This document shows positions 35,878 to 44,990 of a DNA stretch of 64,000 nt, piece by piece. The stretch covers positions 1-64,000 of the forward strand of contig DRHW01000037.1 in NCBI GenBank assembly GCA_011053005.1. The letters are read 5' to 3'. The number at the start of each line of letters is the position of its first letter. Position 1 is the stretch's first letter. Position numbers and translations under genes: made by a program. Source of the stretch: Methylophaga sp. GTDB lineage: Bacteria > Pseudomonadota > Gammaproteobacteria > Nitrosococcales > Methylophagaceae. A model generated the notes under the pieces. The model was not told where the DNA came from. It saw only the letters and a program-made list of their open reading frames with translations, and did not search any database.

Positions 35878-38800
35878 ATGACTTTCTTTACTAAGCATCG
35901 TCTTTTAATTCTGCTAAGTTTATTGCTTGCAATAATAGCCTGTGCTTTTGTCGTTTTAACGCATTCTCAAGCTAAATATAACTTACATCAAGAAGAGCAA
36001 CGACTTGCCGAAAACTATTTTTCAGCCTTTAATATTGCCTATCAATCAAACAAAAACCATCTAAGTAACGAGCATCACTCTGCTGATATTAATGCCTCAA
36101 CAGACAGTAAATTTTCATTTATATTTAAAAGCCTTGCTTTAGAGTTTGGTGTCAATGCAGCTATTTTATTAAATGAAAACAATATCTCCAACGGATCGTC
36201 CTCAAGTGTTATCCAACATAATCAATATAATACGCCAATCATTAATGGTCTAATTGTCGAAGAAACGACCAGTGATCAAATAGAGTATTTGATAGCTGCA
36301 AGCGTAGATCACACGCATAGTAATGCTCAAAACACATCAGTTAATGTTGAAGTACGTTCTTTTAATAATCACATCTACCTTTATTCAAGCAGATCATTGC
36401 ACGATTACATCTCCAGTGAACCAGATACAAGTCAGCTCGTTATTTGGCAGGATATAACGACGCGTTATGACTTGTTAAACAAGCAGTTCAAGATAACGAT
36501 TTATTATGCAGTTACGTTTTTTTTGTTCATCGCAATATGCGTAATGTTTTTACTCAAACGCCTTTCATATCGCTTTAATAACGTCATAGATCAGCAAACT
36601 ATCGAGTTACGCTCGCGTAATGAAGTGCTCGAACAACTGCTTGAAGATAAGCCTCTTGGCACTATTTTAGAGTCCATCATACTTGCGATAGAACAAATTG
36701 ATCCCAGAGCATCGTGTAGTATTTTACTGTTAGATAATGACGGTAAACACCTAATACATGGTGCGGCGCCACATTTGCCAGACTTTTATAATAAACTTGT
36801 TAATGGCTTAGCGATTGGTTATGGCGTAGGTAGTTGTGGTACCGCCGCATTTACTCAGGCTCGGGTTGTTGTTGAAGATATTCAATCTCATCCTTACTGG
36901 CAAGACTATACAGAAATTGCTCGTAAAGCTAAGTTGGGCGCGTGTTGGTCAGAGCCAATTATCGGCACCGATAACATGTTGTTAGGCACTTTTGCGATCT
37001 ATCATGCTCAGCCGACTTCACCTTCTGAAGACGCGTTAAAACTTATCGAATCAGCGGCAAGACTAGCCGCGGTCGTTATTCAACATAAAAAAACCCACGA
37101 TGAACTGCTGTTATCATCACGCGTATTTAATGCTGCCCGTGAAGGAATTATCGTTACAGATCCGCAAAGCAAAATTATTGCGGTTAATCCTATGTTTACT
37201 GATATCACGGGTTATAGTTTTGACGAGGTTGTCGGTAAAGATCCTAGTATGCTCAGCTCAGGCAAACACAATGCAGCGTTTTATGAGGCGATGTGGCAAT
37301 CTGTTATGACTAATGGTCACTGGCAAGGTGAAGTATGGAATCGCAAAAAAAATGGCCAACTATATGCTGAACAACTAACTATCTCATCATTATTAGACGA
37401 AGCAGGACAGCCTCGTCATTATCTAAGCTTATTTTCAGATATTACTAATAGCAAAGAACAGCAACAATCGCTTGAGATGATGGCACATTATGATGTGCTC
37501 ACTCAATTACCTAATCGCGCACTATTTGCCGATCGCTTTGAAAGATCGATTGCCCACAGTAAACGTGATCATACTTTGCTCGCTGTTTGTTTTCTCGATT
37601 TAGATGACTTCAAACCCATCAACGATAATTATGGCCATGAAATTGGTGATCTATTATTAATTGAAGTCGCTTCACGTTTAAAACAAGCATTAAGAGAAGA
37701 AGATACCGTTTCTCGTCAGGGCGGCGATGAGTTTGCTTTACTGCTTTCTAATTTTGAATCTATCGGTCAATGTGAAACCTTGCTCAGCCGTATTCATCGC
37801 TCGCTTGCTCAACCCTATTTAATTGCTAATGAAACACATTATATTAGTGCTTCTAGCGGTACCACGATTTATCCCCTTGATAATGCTGATATCGATACTT
37901 TGATTCGCCACGCTGATCAAGCGATGTATCAAGCAAAACTAGCGGGGAAAAATAATTATCGTCTATTTGATGCTGGCAATGATCAAAAAATAATGACACA
38001 ACACACTCGCTTGCAAGAAATAAAACGTGCTTTAGAAAACAATGAATTTTGTTTGTATTATCAACCTAAAGTCAATATGAAAACGGGTAAGGTTTTTGGT
38101 GCTGAAGCATTAATTCGTTGGCTCCACCCTGAAAAAGGACTGATTTCACCATCAGATTTTTTGCCGATCATCAATGGAACAATGCTGGAAATTGAACTGG
38201 GCGATTGGGTTATAAATACAGCACTCGCTCAAGCTGAGTTATGGTTAAAACAAGATATAGAACTTGAAATTAGTGTCAATATCGCTTCTTCTCATTTGCA
38301 ATCTGCTTCTTTCATTACCCAATTGAATGAAGCTCTACTACGCCATCCTAATGTTCAAGCAAAACATCTGCAGCTAGAAATTCTCGAAAGTAGTGATTTA
38401 GGTGATATTGAAACCATCCGAAGCATTATTCAAACCTGCCGCGAGTTACTAGATGTAAAAATTGCGCTTGATGATTTTGGCACTGGCTACTCTTCATTGA
38501 CTCATTTACGTATTTTGCATGTCAATGTCATTAAAATAGACCAAAGCTTTATTCGTGATATGTTGGACGATCCGAATGATTATGCAATTATTGAAGGCGT
38601 TATCAGCTTAGCAAGTTCTTTTAATCGAACCGTTATTGCTGAAGGTGTGGAAACAGCTGAACATGGCAATACTTTATTATTAATGGGATGTAATGCTGCT
38701 CAAGGTTACGAAATTTCACCACCATTGCCCGGACATGTTTTTCCCAATTGGTTAAAACATTATCAACCGAATAGAGACTGGATCAACCACGGTGCTTTAA

Positions 38801-39156
38801 AACTCACCTCAAAAGAAACAAAACTAAAACTAATGCTGCTTTCTACTCAGCATTGGTACGACACATTCATTCGTAGACAAAGCGAACCCGCCAAATTAAA
38901 CACAAAGTGGCCATTAATGAACCCTAAGTTTTGCCAGCATAGTAGTTGGTTAAAGCGTGCTCATGATGAACAGATTTTTGATATGAAATGGTTACAATCA
39001 TTGGAAGATGCACATGAAGAAATGCATATGATTGCCACTCAAATTATGATTAAACATCAAGATAAACACGCGACGGTTAGCCCAGAAGACCTTAGTCTAT
39101 TGCATGAGGCCTTCGTATATATGATGCAAATTTTAAATACCGATAATACTAATTAA
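35878..39156 (+). CDS. GAF-PAS-GGDEF-EAL protein with CZB-like C-terminal domain
   Basis: A 1092-residue membrane cyclic-di-GMP enzyme. Two spans (about 9-29 and 205-227) flank a periplasmic region. Then follow GAF (about 260-405), PAS (409-530), GGDEF (534-670; GGDEF at 615-619 with RxxD site REED) and EAL (672-925; EAL at 743-745, with DDFGTGYSS). The tail (about 975-1090) has His992, Cys1019, His1046 and His1050. This closely resembles the zinc-ligand spacing of CZB domains such as that of E. coli DgcZ. Both catalytic motifs look intact, so net activity is unclear; zinc is a plausible input. Confidence 0.88.
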   Translation: MTFFTKHRLLILLSLLLAIIACAFVVLTHSQAKYNLHQEEQRLAENYFSAFNIAYQSNKNHLSNEHHSADINASTDSKFSFIFKSLALEFGVNAAILLNENNISNGSSSSVIQHNQYNTPIINGLIVEETTSDQIEYLIAASVDHTHSNAQNTSVNVEVRSFNNHIYLYSSRSLHDYISSEPDTSQLVIWQDITTRYDLLNKQFKITIYYAVTFFLFIAICVMFLLKRLSYRFNNVIDQQTIELRSRNEVLEQLLEDKPLGTILESIILAIEQIDPRASCSILLLDNDGKHLIHGAAPHLPDFYNKLVNGLAIGYGVGSCGTAAFTQARVVVEDIQSHPYWQDYTEIARKAKLGACWSEPIIGTDNMLLGTFAIYHAQPTSPSEDALKLIESAARLAAVVIQHKKTHDELLLSSRVFNAAREGIIVTDPQSKIIAVNPMFTDITGYSFDEVVGKDPSMLSSGKHNAAFYEAMWQSVMTNGHWQGEVWNRKKNGQLYAEQLTISSLLDEAGQPRHYLSLFSDITNSKEQQQSLEMMAHYDVLTQLPNRALFADRFERSIAHSKRDHTLLAVCFLDLDDFKPINDNYGHEIGDLLLIEVASRLKQALREEDTVSRQGGDEFALLLSNFESIGQCETLLSRIHRSLAQPYLIANETHYISASSGTTIYPLDNADIDTLIRHADQAMYQAKLAGKNNYRLFDAGNDQKIMTQHTRLQEIKRALENNEFCLYYQPKVNMKTGKVFGAEALIRWLHPEKGLISPSDFLPIINGTMLEIELGDWVINTALAQAELWLKQDIELEISVNIASSHLQSASFITQLNEALLRHPNVQAKHLQLEILESSDLGDIETIRSIIQTCRELLDVKIALDDFGTGYSSLTHLRILHVNVIKIDQSFIRDMLDDPNDYAIIEGVISLASSFNRTVIAEGVETAEHGNTLLLMGCNAAQGYEISPPLPGHVFPNWLKHYQPNRDWINHGALKLTSKETKLKLMLLSTQHWYDTFIRRQSEPAKLNTKWPLMNPKFCQHSSWLKRAHDEQIFDMKWLQSLEDAHEEMHMIATQIMIKHQDKHATVSPEDLSLLHEAFVYMMQILNTDNTN

Positions 39157-39174
39157 CACACCACAAGAGGCGCC

Positions 39175-39687
39175 ATGAAAATCTATTTATTTTTGCTGAT
39201 GCAGTTGTTCGCTTTCAATATTTTTGCTGCTGCACCAAGTTATACAGAAATCCAAAGTAATACTGAAATAAAAGTCTACCGCGATCCTGAATGCCAATGC
39301 TGTCACAAATGGATAGCTCATTTAGAAGAAAATAAATTCAATGTATTAGATTTGTTAAGGCCTGATATGGCAAGCATCAAAGAAGCGGCACATTTGCCTA
39401 AACAAATGACATCCTGTCATACGGCAATGGTGGATGGTTATATTATTGAAGGCCATGTGCCCGCTGCAGATATTCGTCGGCTACTTACAGAAAGGCCCGA
39501 GATTGCAGGCTTAGCCGTACCACAAATGCCTGTCGGCGCACCTGGCATGGAAATGGGTGAAGTCAAACATAATTTCACTGTATTTCAATTTAATAAAGAC
39601 GGCAAATATACTATTTTTACCAGTTATCAACTCGATGAAAACAATAACTACCAAGCACACCCATACACATCTACAGAACAAAAATAA
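39175..39687 (+). CDS. DUF411 putative metal-binding protein
   Basis: A 170-residue exported protein with a signal peptide (about 1-19). DUF411 signatures are CQCCHKW (Cys40, Cys42, Cys43) and a later MTSCHTA (Cys81), followed by DGYIIEGHVPA. DUF411 proteins are often found with copper-handling genes and are presumed to bind metal. No copper transporter is adjacent here. A C-terminal Met-rich stretch (MPVGAPGMEMG) fits copper binding. The next gene begins one base after its stop. Confidence 0.85.
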   Translation: MKIYLFLLMQLFAFNIFAAAPSYTEIQSNTEIKVYRDPECQCCHKWIAHLEENKFNVLDLLRPDMASIKEAAHLPKQMTSCHTAMVDGYIIEGHVPAADIRRLLTERPEIAGLAVPQMPVGAPGMEMGEVKHNFTVFQFNKDGKYTIFTSYQLDENNNYQAHPYTSTEQK

Positions 39688-40560
39688 GTGGAACTGTTGG
39701 TTGTTTTTGGGCGATTAGTCTTCTCATCATTTTCCAATGTTTTTCAGAAAAAACTAGCTCAACAAGGGTTGCACCCTTTTTTTATTGTAATGGCATCTTA
39801 TCTGATACTCAGCATAATCTGCTTACCCTTGTTATGGATGTTAAACCCTACTGAGCTTAGTCTTAGCTTTTGGATCAATATATTTTTTGCTGCTTTATTT
39901 GATATGGCGGGGACATTATTTCTCGTCATGTCATTATCAAAAACAGATTTATCTGTCTTTGGGCCACTCAATGCCTACAAAGTCGTTATCTCGATGTTTT
40001 TAGCGATGATTTTTCTTGGTGAAATACCGAGTCTGCAAGGTTTTATCGGTGTTGGCATTATTGTCTTAGGCAGCTATTTTCTGTTTCCTGTTGCTAGCAA
40101 TATTAATTCCAATCGATTATTACAATTACTATCCGATAAAGGTGTGCAATACCGTTTTCTCTCCATCGTGCTATTTTCTATTGGCACTTTGCCACTTAAA
40201 CAAGCTGTTGTTTTAGGTGATGCTTTAGCCACCACTGTATTCTGGTGTTTAATTGGTTTGCCACTAGCGATTATAGCTAACCGACTATTTTTAAAAGATA
40301 ATTTTAAACATGATATCGCCCTATCCAAAAATAATCTTTCACAGTTTATTTATCTCGGTAGTCTTATCTTTTTAATGCAATATATGACGATGATTGTTTT
40401 TTCACAGTTATTCATCGCTTATTCTTTGGCATTATTTCAACTAGCGATGGTGCTGCAGGTTTTTCTTGGCTATCGAATTTTCAATGAAAAACACTTGCTA
40501 CGACGCCTTGCCGCCAGCGCGGTTATGATCGTTGGTAGCCTGTTAGTGCTTAAAGCCTAA
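39688..40560 (+). CDS. EamA/DMT family transporter
   Basis: A 290-residue integral membrane protein with about ten hydrophobic segments in two EamA repeats. A conserved pattern at the end of the first (VVISMFLAMIFLGEIPSLQGFIGVGII) is typical of drug/metabolite exporters. The substrate is unknown. The GTG start lies immediately after the DUF411 stop, suggesting translational coupling. No ATG with a better ribosome binding site is seen upstream. Confidence 0.82.
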   Translation: MELLVVFGRLVFSSFSNVFQKKLAQQGLHPFFIVMASYLILSIICLPLLWMLNPTELSLSFWINIFFAALFDMAGTLFLVMSLSKTDLSVFGPLNAYKVVISMFLAMIFLGEIPSLQGFIGVGIIVLGSYFLFPVASNINSNRLLQLLSDKGVQYRFLSIVLFSIGTLPLKQAVVLGDALATTVFWCLIGLPLAIIANRLFLKDNFKHDIALSKNNLSQFIYLGSLIFLMQYMTMIVFSQLFIAYSLALFQLAMVLQVFLGYRIFNEKHLLRRLAASAVMIVGSLLVLKA

Positions 40561-40681
40561 TACTTTAACGCTGGTGTTGCTTTGGAAATAGCTCTCAGCC
40601 ACCTTGCGTATGAGTAATTCAAGCAATCAAATTTGAAGATATAAACCTGATAATCATTCTTGGTTTTGCCCATTCTGGTAC

Positions 40682-41242
40682 TTAGGATAAATTGAGGAAG
40701 TCTTCTACCATTTCTTCAAATTGCACTTCACGATTTAATGAACGCATCACAATAAGCGTGCCTTCTAGCATAGCTAATATTTTCATCGCCTTAAAATGAC
40801 TGATTGCTATGTCATTTACTCCAAAGTGTAACTGCAAAACGTCGGTAAGCCATCTCAGGTTTTCGATAAAAAACTGGCGTGTTGCATCAGCTACTTCATC
40901 AGGTAAAGACGTCAATTCAGCACTGAGAATACCGCCTAAACACATACTATCGTTACTTATCAATACGTTTTGAAATTCTTGTATATAGTTTTTCAACAAG
41001 TCTTTTGCGTCGGCATTTGGCGAGTTAGGCTCACCTAAGCTTTTAATAAAACTGTCGGTGTAACGTAAAACAACAGCAGCAGCTAAATTTGCTTTAGTTG
41101 GAAAATGGTAATGCACGCTAGCACTTTTGATTCCAATTTCATGGGCGATTTCTCTAAAGCTAAAAGCGTTATACCCTTTCTTACAGATATGGCTTTCTGC
41201 ACTATCTAAAATGCGAGTTATGGTTTCAGATCGAGATGACAT
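40682..41242 (-). CDS. TetR/AcrR family regulator
   Basis: A 186-residue repressor with an N-terminal helix-turn-helix (FSFREIAHEIGIKSASVHYHF, about 25-45) and a helical ligand-binding domain. It is divergent from the AhpD-like gene, with a palindrome in between, so it probably controls that gene and possibly itself. The sequence around YHFPTKANLAAAVV is canonical TetR. The ligand is unknown. Confidence 0.9.
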   Translation of the reverse strand: MSSRSETITRILDSAESHICKKGYNAFSFREIAHEIGIKSASVHYHFPTKANLAAAVVLRYTDSFIKSLGEPNSPNADAKDLLKNYIQEFQNVLISNDSMCLGGILSAELTSLPDEVADATRQFFIENLRWLTDVLQLHFGVNDIAISHFKAMKILAMLEGTLIVMRSLNREVQFEEMVEDFLNLS

Positions 41243-41267
41243 GATATTCCAAGATTAAATTGAGCAG

Positions 41268-41296
41268 TTGATCTTACTAGATAGATCCAATAGTAT
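41268..41296 (+). promoter_or_regulatory. Promoter of the AhpD-like gene
   Basis: TTGATC (41268-41273), 17-bp spacer, TAGTAT (41291-41296). A TAGATAG half-site lies inside the spacer and the main palindrome begins just after the -10. Confidence 0.6.
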
Positions 41297-41302
41297 GCAT
41301 TT

Positions 41303-41335
41303 AATCAATCTATCTACTGATAGATAGCTTTGATT
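41303..41335. promoter_or_regulatory. Likely TetR operator
   Basis: CTATCTA-CTGA-TAGATAG (41310-41327) is a perfect 7-bp dyad. It extends outward with AATCAA (41303-41308) and TTGATT (41330-41335) into a near-perfect larger palindrome. It lies just downstream of the -10 of the AhpD-like gene, a position that would block transcription. A third half-site TAGATAG is at 41278-41284. Confidence 0.65.
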
Positions 41336-41372
41336 CTATTTTTATTTTCTTCAATGAAACGAGGGTATTAAT

Positions 41373-41672
41373 ATGTATGATATGGCGAATATAGACAAGC
41401 TAGGTAAATTAGGTGAGCTCAGCGGCGATGCAATGAAAGCATTTCAAGCGCTAGATAAAGCAGCACTTGCCGATGGCGCTATCCCTAAAAAATATAAAGA
41501 GTTAATGGCTTTAGCCGTTGCTTTAACAACGCAGTGTCCTTATTGTTTAGAGATCCACAAAGCTGAAGCTAAAAAAGCGGGTGCAACAGAGCAAGAATTA
41601 GCAGAAACTATTTTTGTAGCGACGGCGTTGCGTGCTGGAGCCGCATTAACGCATGGCACGCATTTACTTTAA
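41373..41672 (+). CDS. AhpD-like carboxymuconolactone decarboxylase family protein
   Basis: A 99-residue helical protein with the AhpD-type redox motif CPYCLEIH (Cys55, Cys58, His62). Such proteins act as peroxidase or disulfide-reductase partners, or in ring-cleavage pathways. The CxxC points to redox activity, not lactone decarboxylation. Control by the divergent TetR is suggested by the palindrome. A terminator follows, so it is monocistronic. Confidence 0.88.
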   Translation: MYDMANIDKLGKLGELSGDAMKAFQALDKAALADGAIPKKYKELMALAVALTTQCPYCLEIHKAEAKKAGATEQELAETIFVATALRAGAALTHGTHLL

Positions 41673-41699
41673 GAAAATGATTTATTTATCCCATTTATT

Positions 41700-41722
41700 A
41701 AAGGGGCTTAAAAGCCCCTTTA
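41700..41722 (+). terminator. Terminator of the AhpD-like gene
   Basis: AAGGGGCT/AGCCCCTT (41701-41708 with 41713-41720), loop TAAA, followed by a short AT run. Confidence 0.7.
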
Positions 41723-41858
41723 TAAACAATATCGACGGCTAATCAATACATCGCCGGTTAGCTCTGACGAGGAACTTAAGACTTGGCCTATACTGGATAA
41801 GCCAAGCGATTTCACCAGTTCAAACTTAAAGTATAACGAGACTAGTTAAAGCAACAAT

Positions 41859-43064
41859 TTAAGGACTTGTTTCAACCAATTTTACCCAGTTAGTCATAAT
41901 ATCCAACTGCCTTGCGGCAAGTTTAAAGCACACTAATAAAGGGACTGCTAATAACACGCCAGCCGGTCCCCACAACCAACCCCAGATCAGTAACCATAAG
42001 ATTAGTACCAGTGGATTGAGTCGCATGTGAAGCCCTAATACTGTCGGCGTTACAAATTGTGCTTCTATCATGTTTATTCCAAAATAAACGGCCGCTGGTA
42101 GCAATGCAATCAGCTCCATCCCGTACTGAGTAACCCCTGCGAGACAAAGTATTATTATGCCAAGAAATGGACCCACATACGGTGCAAAGTTCAGTAAACC
42201 AACCACAGCGCCCCACAGTAAAGCATCATCAACACCTAATGCCCAAAATACGCTTGCTGTCACAATACCTAATACGGTATTGATTATGGTGACCGTGACG
42301 ATATAACGAGATAATTCTTTTTGAAGCTTGCCTACTAATACAACTGGACGACGTTTATTTACTTCTGATGGAAAAATTTCTAAATAGCTCTCATATAAGT
42401 GTGAGCCGAAGCTGAGTAGGAATAAAACTAAAATAATAAACGTCATAAACTGAGCTATGACAACGGGTGTTTCACCTAAGATAGAGATTAGTTTTTCGAC
42501 TCCACCTTGCATAACACGCGCTGACAATGCACTACTATTGTTGGCAGGTGCCTCTTTTTCTTGTGCAATGACAGGAGCTGGTTCATCATGCGTTTTGTTG
42601 AACCAGCCAAATACATTAAAGCTTGACTGCTTAGGCTCGACTTTTTTCGGTTTTACCTTTGGCGGTGGAGGTGTATCTGGATTCATTGCCTGGCTAATGT
42701 TATCCAGTTCTTCAGTCAAATGTGACGACAATTTAGGAAGTTGCACTAACCACTTTTGAGCAGGTTCTGCCAACTCTATTGCCAATATAGTAATCGGGCC
42801 ACCAATCATTGTTAAGAGTAAGATTGCCGATACCGTTCGAGGTATATAAAAGCGTCTAAATAACGTCACCAATGGGCTTAATAATAGCGAAAACAGTAGC
42901 GCAACGATGATTGGGATTAATAACGTTTTTGCGAAATATAAAGTATACAGAATCGCCAAGGCGAGTAGTCCATAAACAGCAAGGGTTGATATAGGACGCT
43001 TGGGTGTTGTTTCGCTGACCACTACTGGCGTTACGGTACTCGAATCCAGACTCATATCACTCAT
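41859..43064 (-). CDS. AI-2E family transporter (PerM-like permease)
   Basis: A 401-residue membrane protein with an N-terminal pair of spans, a soluble insert (about 105-180, rich in Pro and Lys) and a C-terminal group of spans. The conserved GAVVGLLNFAPYVGPFLG (about 280-297) and GLHMRLNPLVLIL are family motifs. Members include TqsA-like exporters and PerM; the substrate is not predictable. It overlaps the YqjK-like gene by 4 bp and is the last gene of the yqjDEK-like group. Confidence 0.9.
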   Translation of the reverse strand: MSDMSLDSSTVTPVVVSETTPKRPISTLAVYGLLALAILYTLYFAKTLLIPIIVALLFSLLLSPLVTLFRRFYIPRTVSAILLLTMIGGPITILAIELAEPAQKWLVQLPKLSSHLTEELDNISQAMNPDTPPPPKVKPKKVEPKQSSFNVFGWFNKTHDEPAPVIAQEKEAPANNSSALSARVMQGGVEKLISILGETPVVIAQFMTFIILVLFLLSFGSHLYESYLEIFPSEVNKRRPVVLVGKLQKELSRYIVTVTIINTVLGIVTASVFWALGVDDALLWGAVVGLLNFAPYVGPFLGIIILCLAGVTQYGMELIALLPAAVYFGINMIEAQFVTPTVLGLHMRLNPLVLILWLLIWGWLWGPAGVLLAVPLLVCFKLAARQLDIMTNWVKLVETSP

Positions 43065-43324
43065 TGCACGTTCTCATCTGGCGATAAACCACTCATTATA
43101 AACGGATAAAAACTCAACCCCGTGCCCATTAAACTATAGACCTTTCGCCAGCCCATCCTGTTAGTAATAAATCCTGCTAATAAACCACCGCCGATCAATA
43201 AATAAGGATGCAACTGATGAAAAGCTGTTTTGGATTGCTGATGAGTCTGCTGAAATTGCAAGCGATGAATGGTAAGACGTAAATTTACAGCTTGAATTTC
43301 ACGACATAGAGATTTACGTGTCAC
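43061..43324 (-). CDS. YqjK-like small membrane protein
   Basis: An 87-residue basic protein with a hydrophobic segment near residues 41-60 and a second near 66-78. Position after DUF883 and YqjE-type genes matches yqjK of the E. coli yqjCDEK group. Overlaps of 11 bp upstream and 4 bp downstream indicate one operon. The assignment is mainly by context. Confidence 0.65.
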   Translation of the reverse strand: MTRKSLCREIQAVNLRLTIHRLQFQQTHQQSKTAFHQLHPYLLIGGGLLAGFITNRMGWRKVYSLMGTGLSFYPFIMSGLSPDENVQ

Positions 43325-43736
43325 TGTTTTTCTTCCCTATGAATTGGCGAATATTTTGTCTAGTAAGCGGCAACGATAAACTTCTTTTATAATAATTACA
43401 GCTTATGATGATGCCTACTAACGCTAATAGTTGAATAATACAAAAAGCAAGTAAGCCCTGAGTTACTGACATATTGAATAAATAAATTTGCCATGCAATC
43501 AAAGCACTCATGCTGATCCATGTCAGCATGAGCAGCGGCAAAAATAACAGTCCGAGTAAAAATAAACGTTTGCTATCATCAATAGCAAGTCGTAACTCAA
43601 GCAGTGCTAATTCAAAAACATCAGCACTGATCGTCTTCGCTTGCTCAAGCCAGCTTGCCCACACCTCTAGTATATCTAACGGTTCGGCTTTTTCCGTCTT
43701 ATTATCTGGGCCTGCTGTATCTAAGCGATCAATCAT
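43314..43736 (-). CDS. YqjE-like phage-holin-family membrane protein
   Basis: A 140-residue protein with two membrane spans (about 56-80 and 87-112), matching the DUF1469/YqjE (holin superfamily III) topology. It is not a phage gene here: the context is the yqjDEK operon. It overlaps its neighbours on both sides. Confidence 0.8.
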   Translation of the reverse strand: MIDRLDTAGPDNKTEKAEPLDILEVWASWLEQAKTISADVFELALLELRLAIDDSKRLFLLGLLFLPLLMLTWISMSALIAWQIYLFNMSVTQGLLAFCIIQLLALVGIIISCNYYKRSLSLPLTRQNIRQFIGKKNSDT

Positions 43737-44023
43737 TTACGCGAAAATAATTGCGAAAGAAGGTAGCCCGTAGCAAAAGCAATACCTAATGACGCCAATG
43801 GCTTTTCCTTAATATAATCAGTTGCTTGTTCTCCTAGCGCTTCTGTTTTAGCACGACCTTTAAGAAGCTGTTCGGTAGCAACACCTTTTAGATCAACCCC
43901 CGCCGCTTCTGCTGCTAATTTAAAATGATCTTTAGCTTCTAATAGTTTTTCGTAAGCACTTAACGCCGCTTCTTTACTCGCTGCTAATTCATCTTCTTTT
44001 GTCTTAGTGGTATTTGTAGCCAT
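43733..44023 (-). CDS. DUF883 protein, YqjD/ElaB type
   Basis: A 96-residue protein with an alanine-rich, charged helical N-terminus and a C-terminal span containing GIAFATGYLLSQLF, as in YqjD/ElaB. In E. coli these tail-anchored proteins bind stationary-phase ribosomes and are RpoS-induced. A strong ribosome binding site (GAAGGAGAGG) precedes it. First gene of the operon ending in the AI-2E transporter. Confidence 0.88.
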   Translation of the reverse strand: MATNTTKTKEDELAASKEAALSAYEKLLEAKDHFKLAAEAAGVDLKGVATEQLLKGRAKTEALGEQATDYIKEKPLASLGIAFATGYLLSQLFSRK

Positions 44024-44044
44024 GATGCCTCTCCTTCGATTTAA

Positions 44045-44075
44045 ATCTCAATTGTGAGATCCATACATTACTATA
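44045..44075 (-). promoter_or_regulatory. Promoter/dyad upstream of the yqjD-like operon
   Basis: Minus-strand -10-like TATAGT (44075-44070) without a clear -35, followed by a perfect dyad ATCTCA-4-TGAGAT (44045-44060) between promoter and ribosome binding site. A regulator or stationary-phase promoter is possible. Confidence 0.35.
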
Positions 44076-44102
44076 ATCTTTTATTTATGTCTTCGTGCTC
44101 TA

Positions 44103-44150
44103 TTTTGCTTGTTGATTGATAATTTCAATCAACAATAAGTCCAAGCAAAA
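44103..44150. other. Nested inverted repeat
   Basis: TTGTTGATTG/CAATCAACAA (44109-44118 with 44126-44135) forms a 10-bp hairpin, and TTTTGCTT/AAGCAAAA (44103-44110 with 44143-44150) encloses it. It lies between the lipoprotein gene at 44256 and the DUF883 operon. It may be a transcript end or a binding site. Confidence 0.4.
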
Positions 44151-44255
44151 GTACGACTTAGATCGATAATTATATAGTCCAATTTTTAGCCGAAATGAGC
44201 CCGCAAAATAAAATGAAAAACGCCTAATTTAGTTAGAAAATTAGCTTTAGTCAGT

Positions 44256-44759
44256 TTACTTAACAGTGCGACTAATCGTTTCTTTATCTTTCTGTATTTC
44301 TACTAATTGTGCTTGTAATAAAGTCTCATCGTTATCTAACAGAGCATTTTTTAAGCCTATACCAATATAAATTAAGTTTTCATATACATCAAAAAGTGGT
44401 CTTGTGGATGAAGTGGCAAGATAAGCTGAGTTTTGTGCCAATACTGATTGATAATAATCTTTTTGCTTAATATAAGCAGGCGTCCATTTGTTATTTCTAA
44501 AGTTAACAAATTCATAGACATGATCATCCCCTTTAGCCTTATTAAAGGACGCCAATAAACTATCACGCTTAGCGTTATAATCTTCAGCCATTTTGATAAC
44601 GAAGCTTTTTATATTTTCATCGCTCAATGTTGGCACTACTGGTTCTGCTTCGGCCTCTTTTGGATCTTCAGCTCCTTTGTCACAAGCAATAACAAAAATG
44701 CTGATGAATAACATCAAAAATACATGTTTAAATATAGATAAGTAATAGTTACCTAGCAT
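44256..44759 (-). CDS. Predicted lipoprotein of unknown function
   Basis: A 167-residue protein with a long signal peptide ending in VIAC (Cys26), an acidic linker (about 30-45), then a helical domain with conserved-looking YNAKRDSLLASF and NNKWTPAYIKQKDYY. No family recognised. It stands alone, with more than 200 bp on both sides; a weak AT-rich hairpin followed by TTTTT lies after the stop (about 44213-44243). Confidence 0.65.
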   Translation of the reverse strand: MLGNYYLSIFKHVFLMLFISIFVIACDKGAEDPKEAEAEPVVPTLSDENIKSFVIKMAEDYNAKRDSLLASFNKAKGDDHVYEFVNFRNNKWTPAYIKQKDYYQSVLAQNSAYLATSSTRPLFDVYENLIYIGIGLKNALLDNDETLLQAQLVEIQKDKETISRTVK

Positions 44760-44990
44760 AATACTGCTACCTTTTAAAGATAATGGGTGATCAAGACGAT
44801 TATATATTTAAAATTGTTTAACTTAACAGCATGCTGAGCAACACCAATTTTAATAAGTAAACACTTTACAATATATAAACCAATAATGTATTTCGGTTTT
44901 TGTGATGTTTTGTGCTTTATCATGCTAAATCATCAACATGACGGTAAAATAAGGCTGTGTAGTACTTACTGATTAACAGAAGATATAACT

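Noticed and set aside
43314-43736. Phage holin-family gene as a sign of prophage
   Set aside because: It is YqjE-like in a housekeeping operon; no other phage gene is near.
44109-44135. TTGAT/ATCAA half-sites in the hairpin read as an FNR box
   Set aside because: The half-sites are too far apart; the sequence is better explained as a hairpin.
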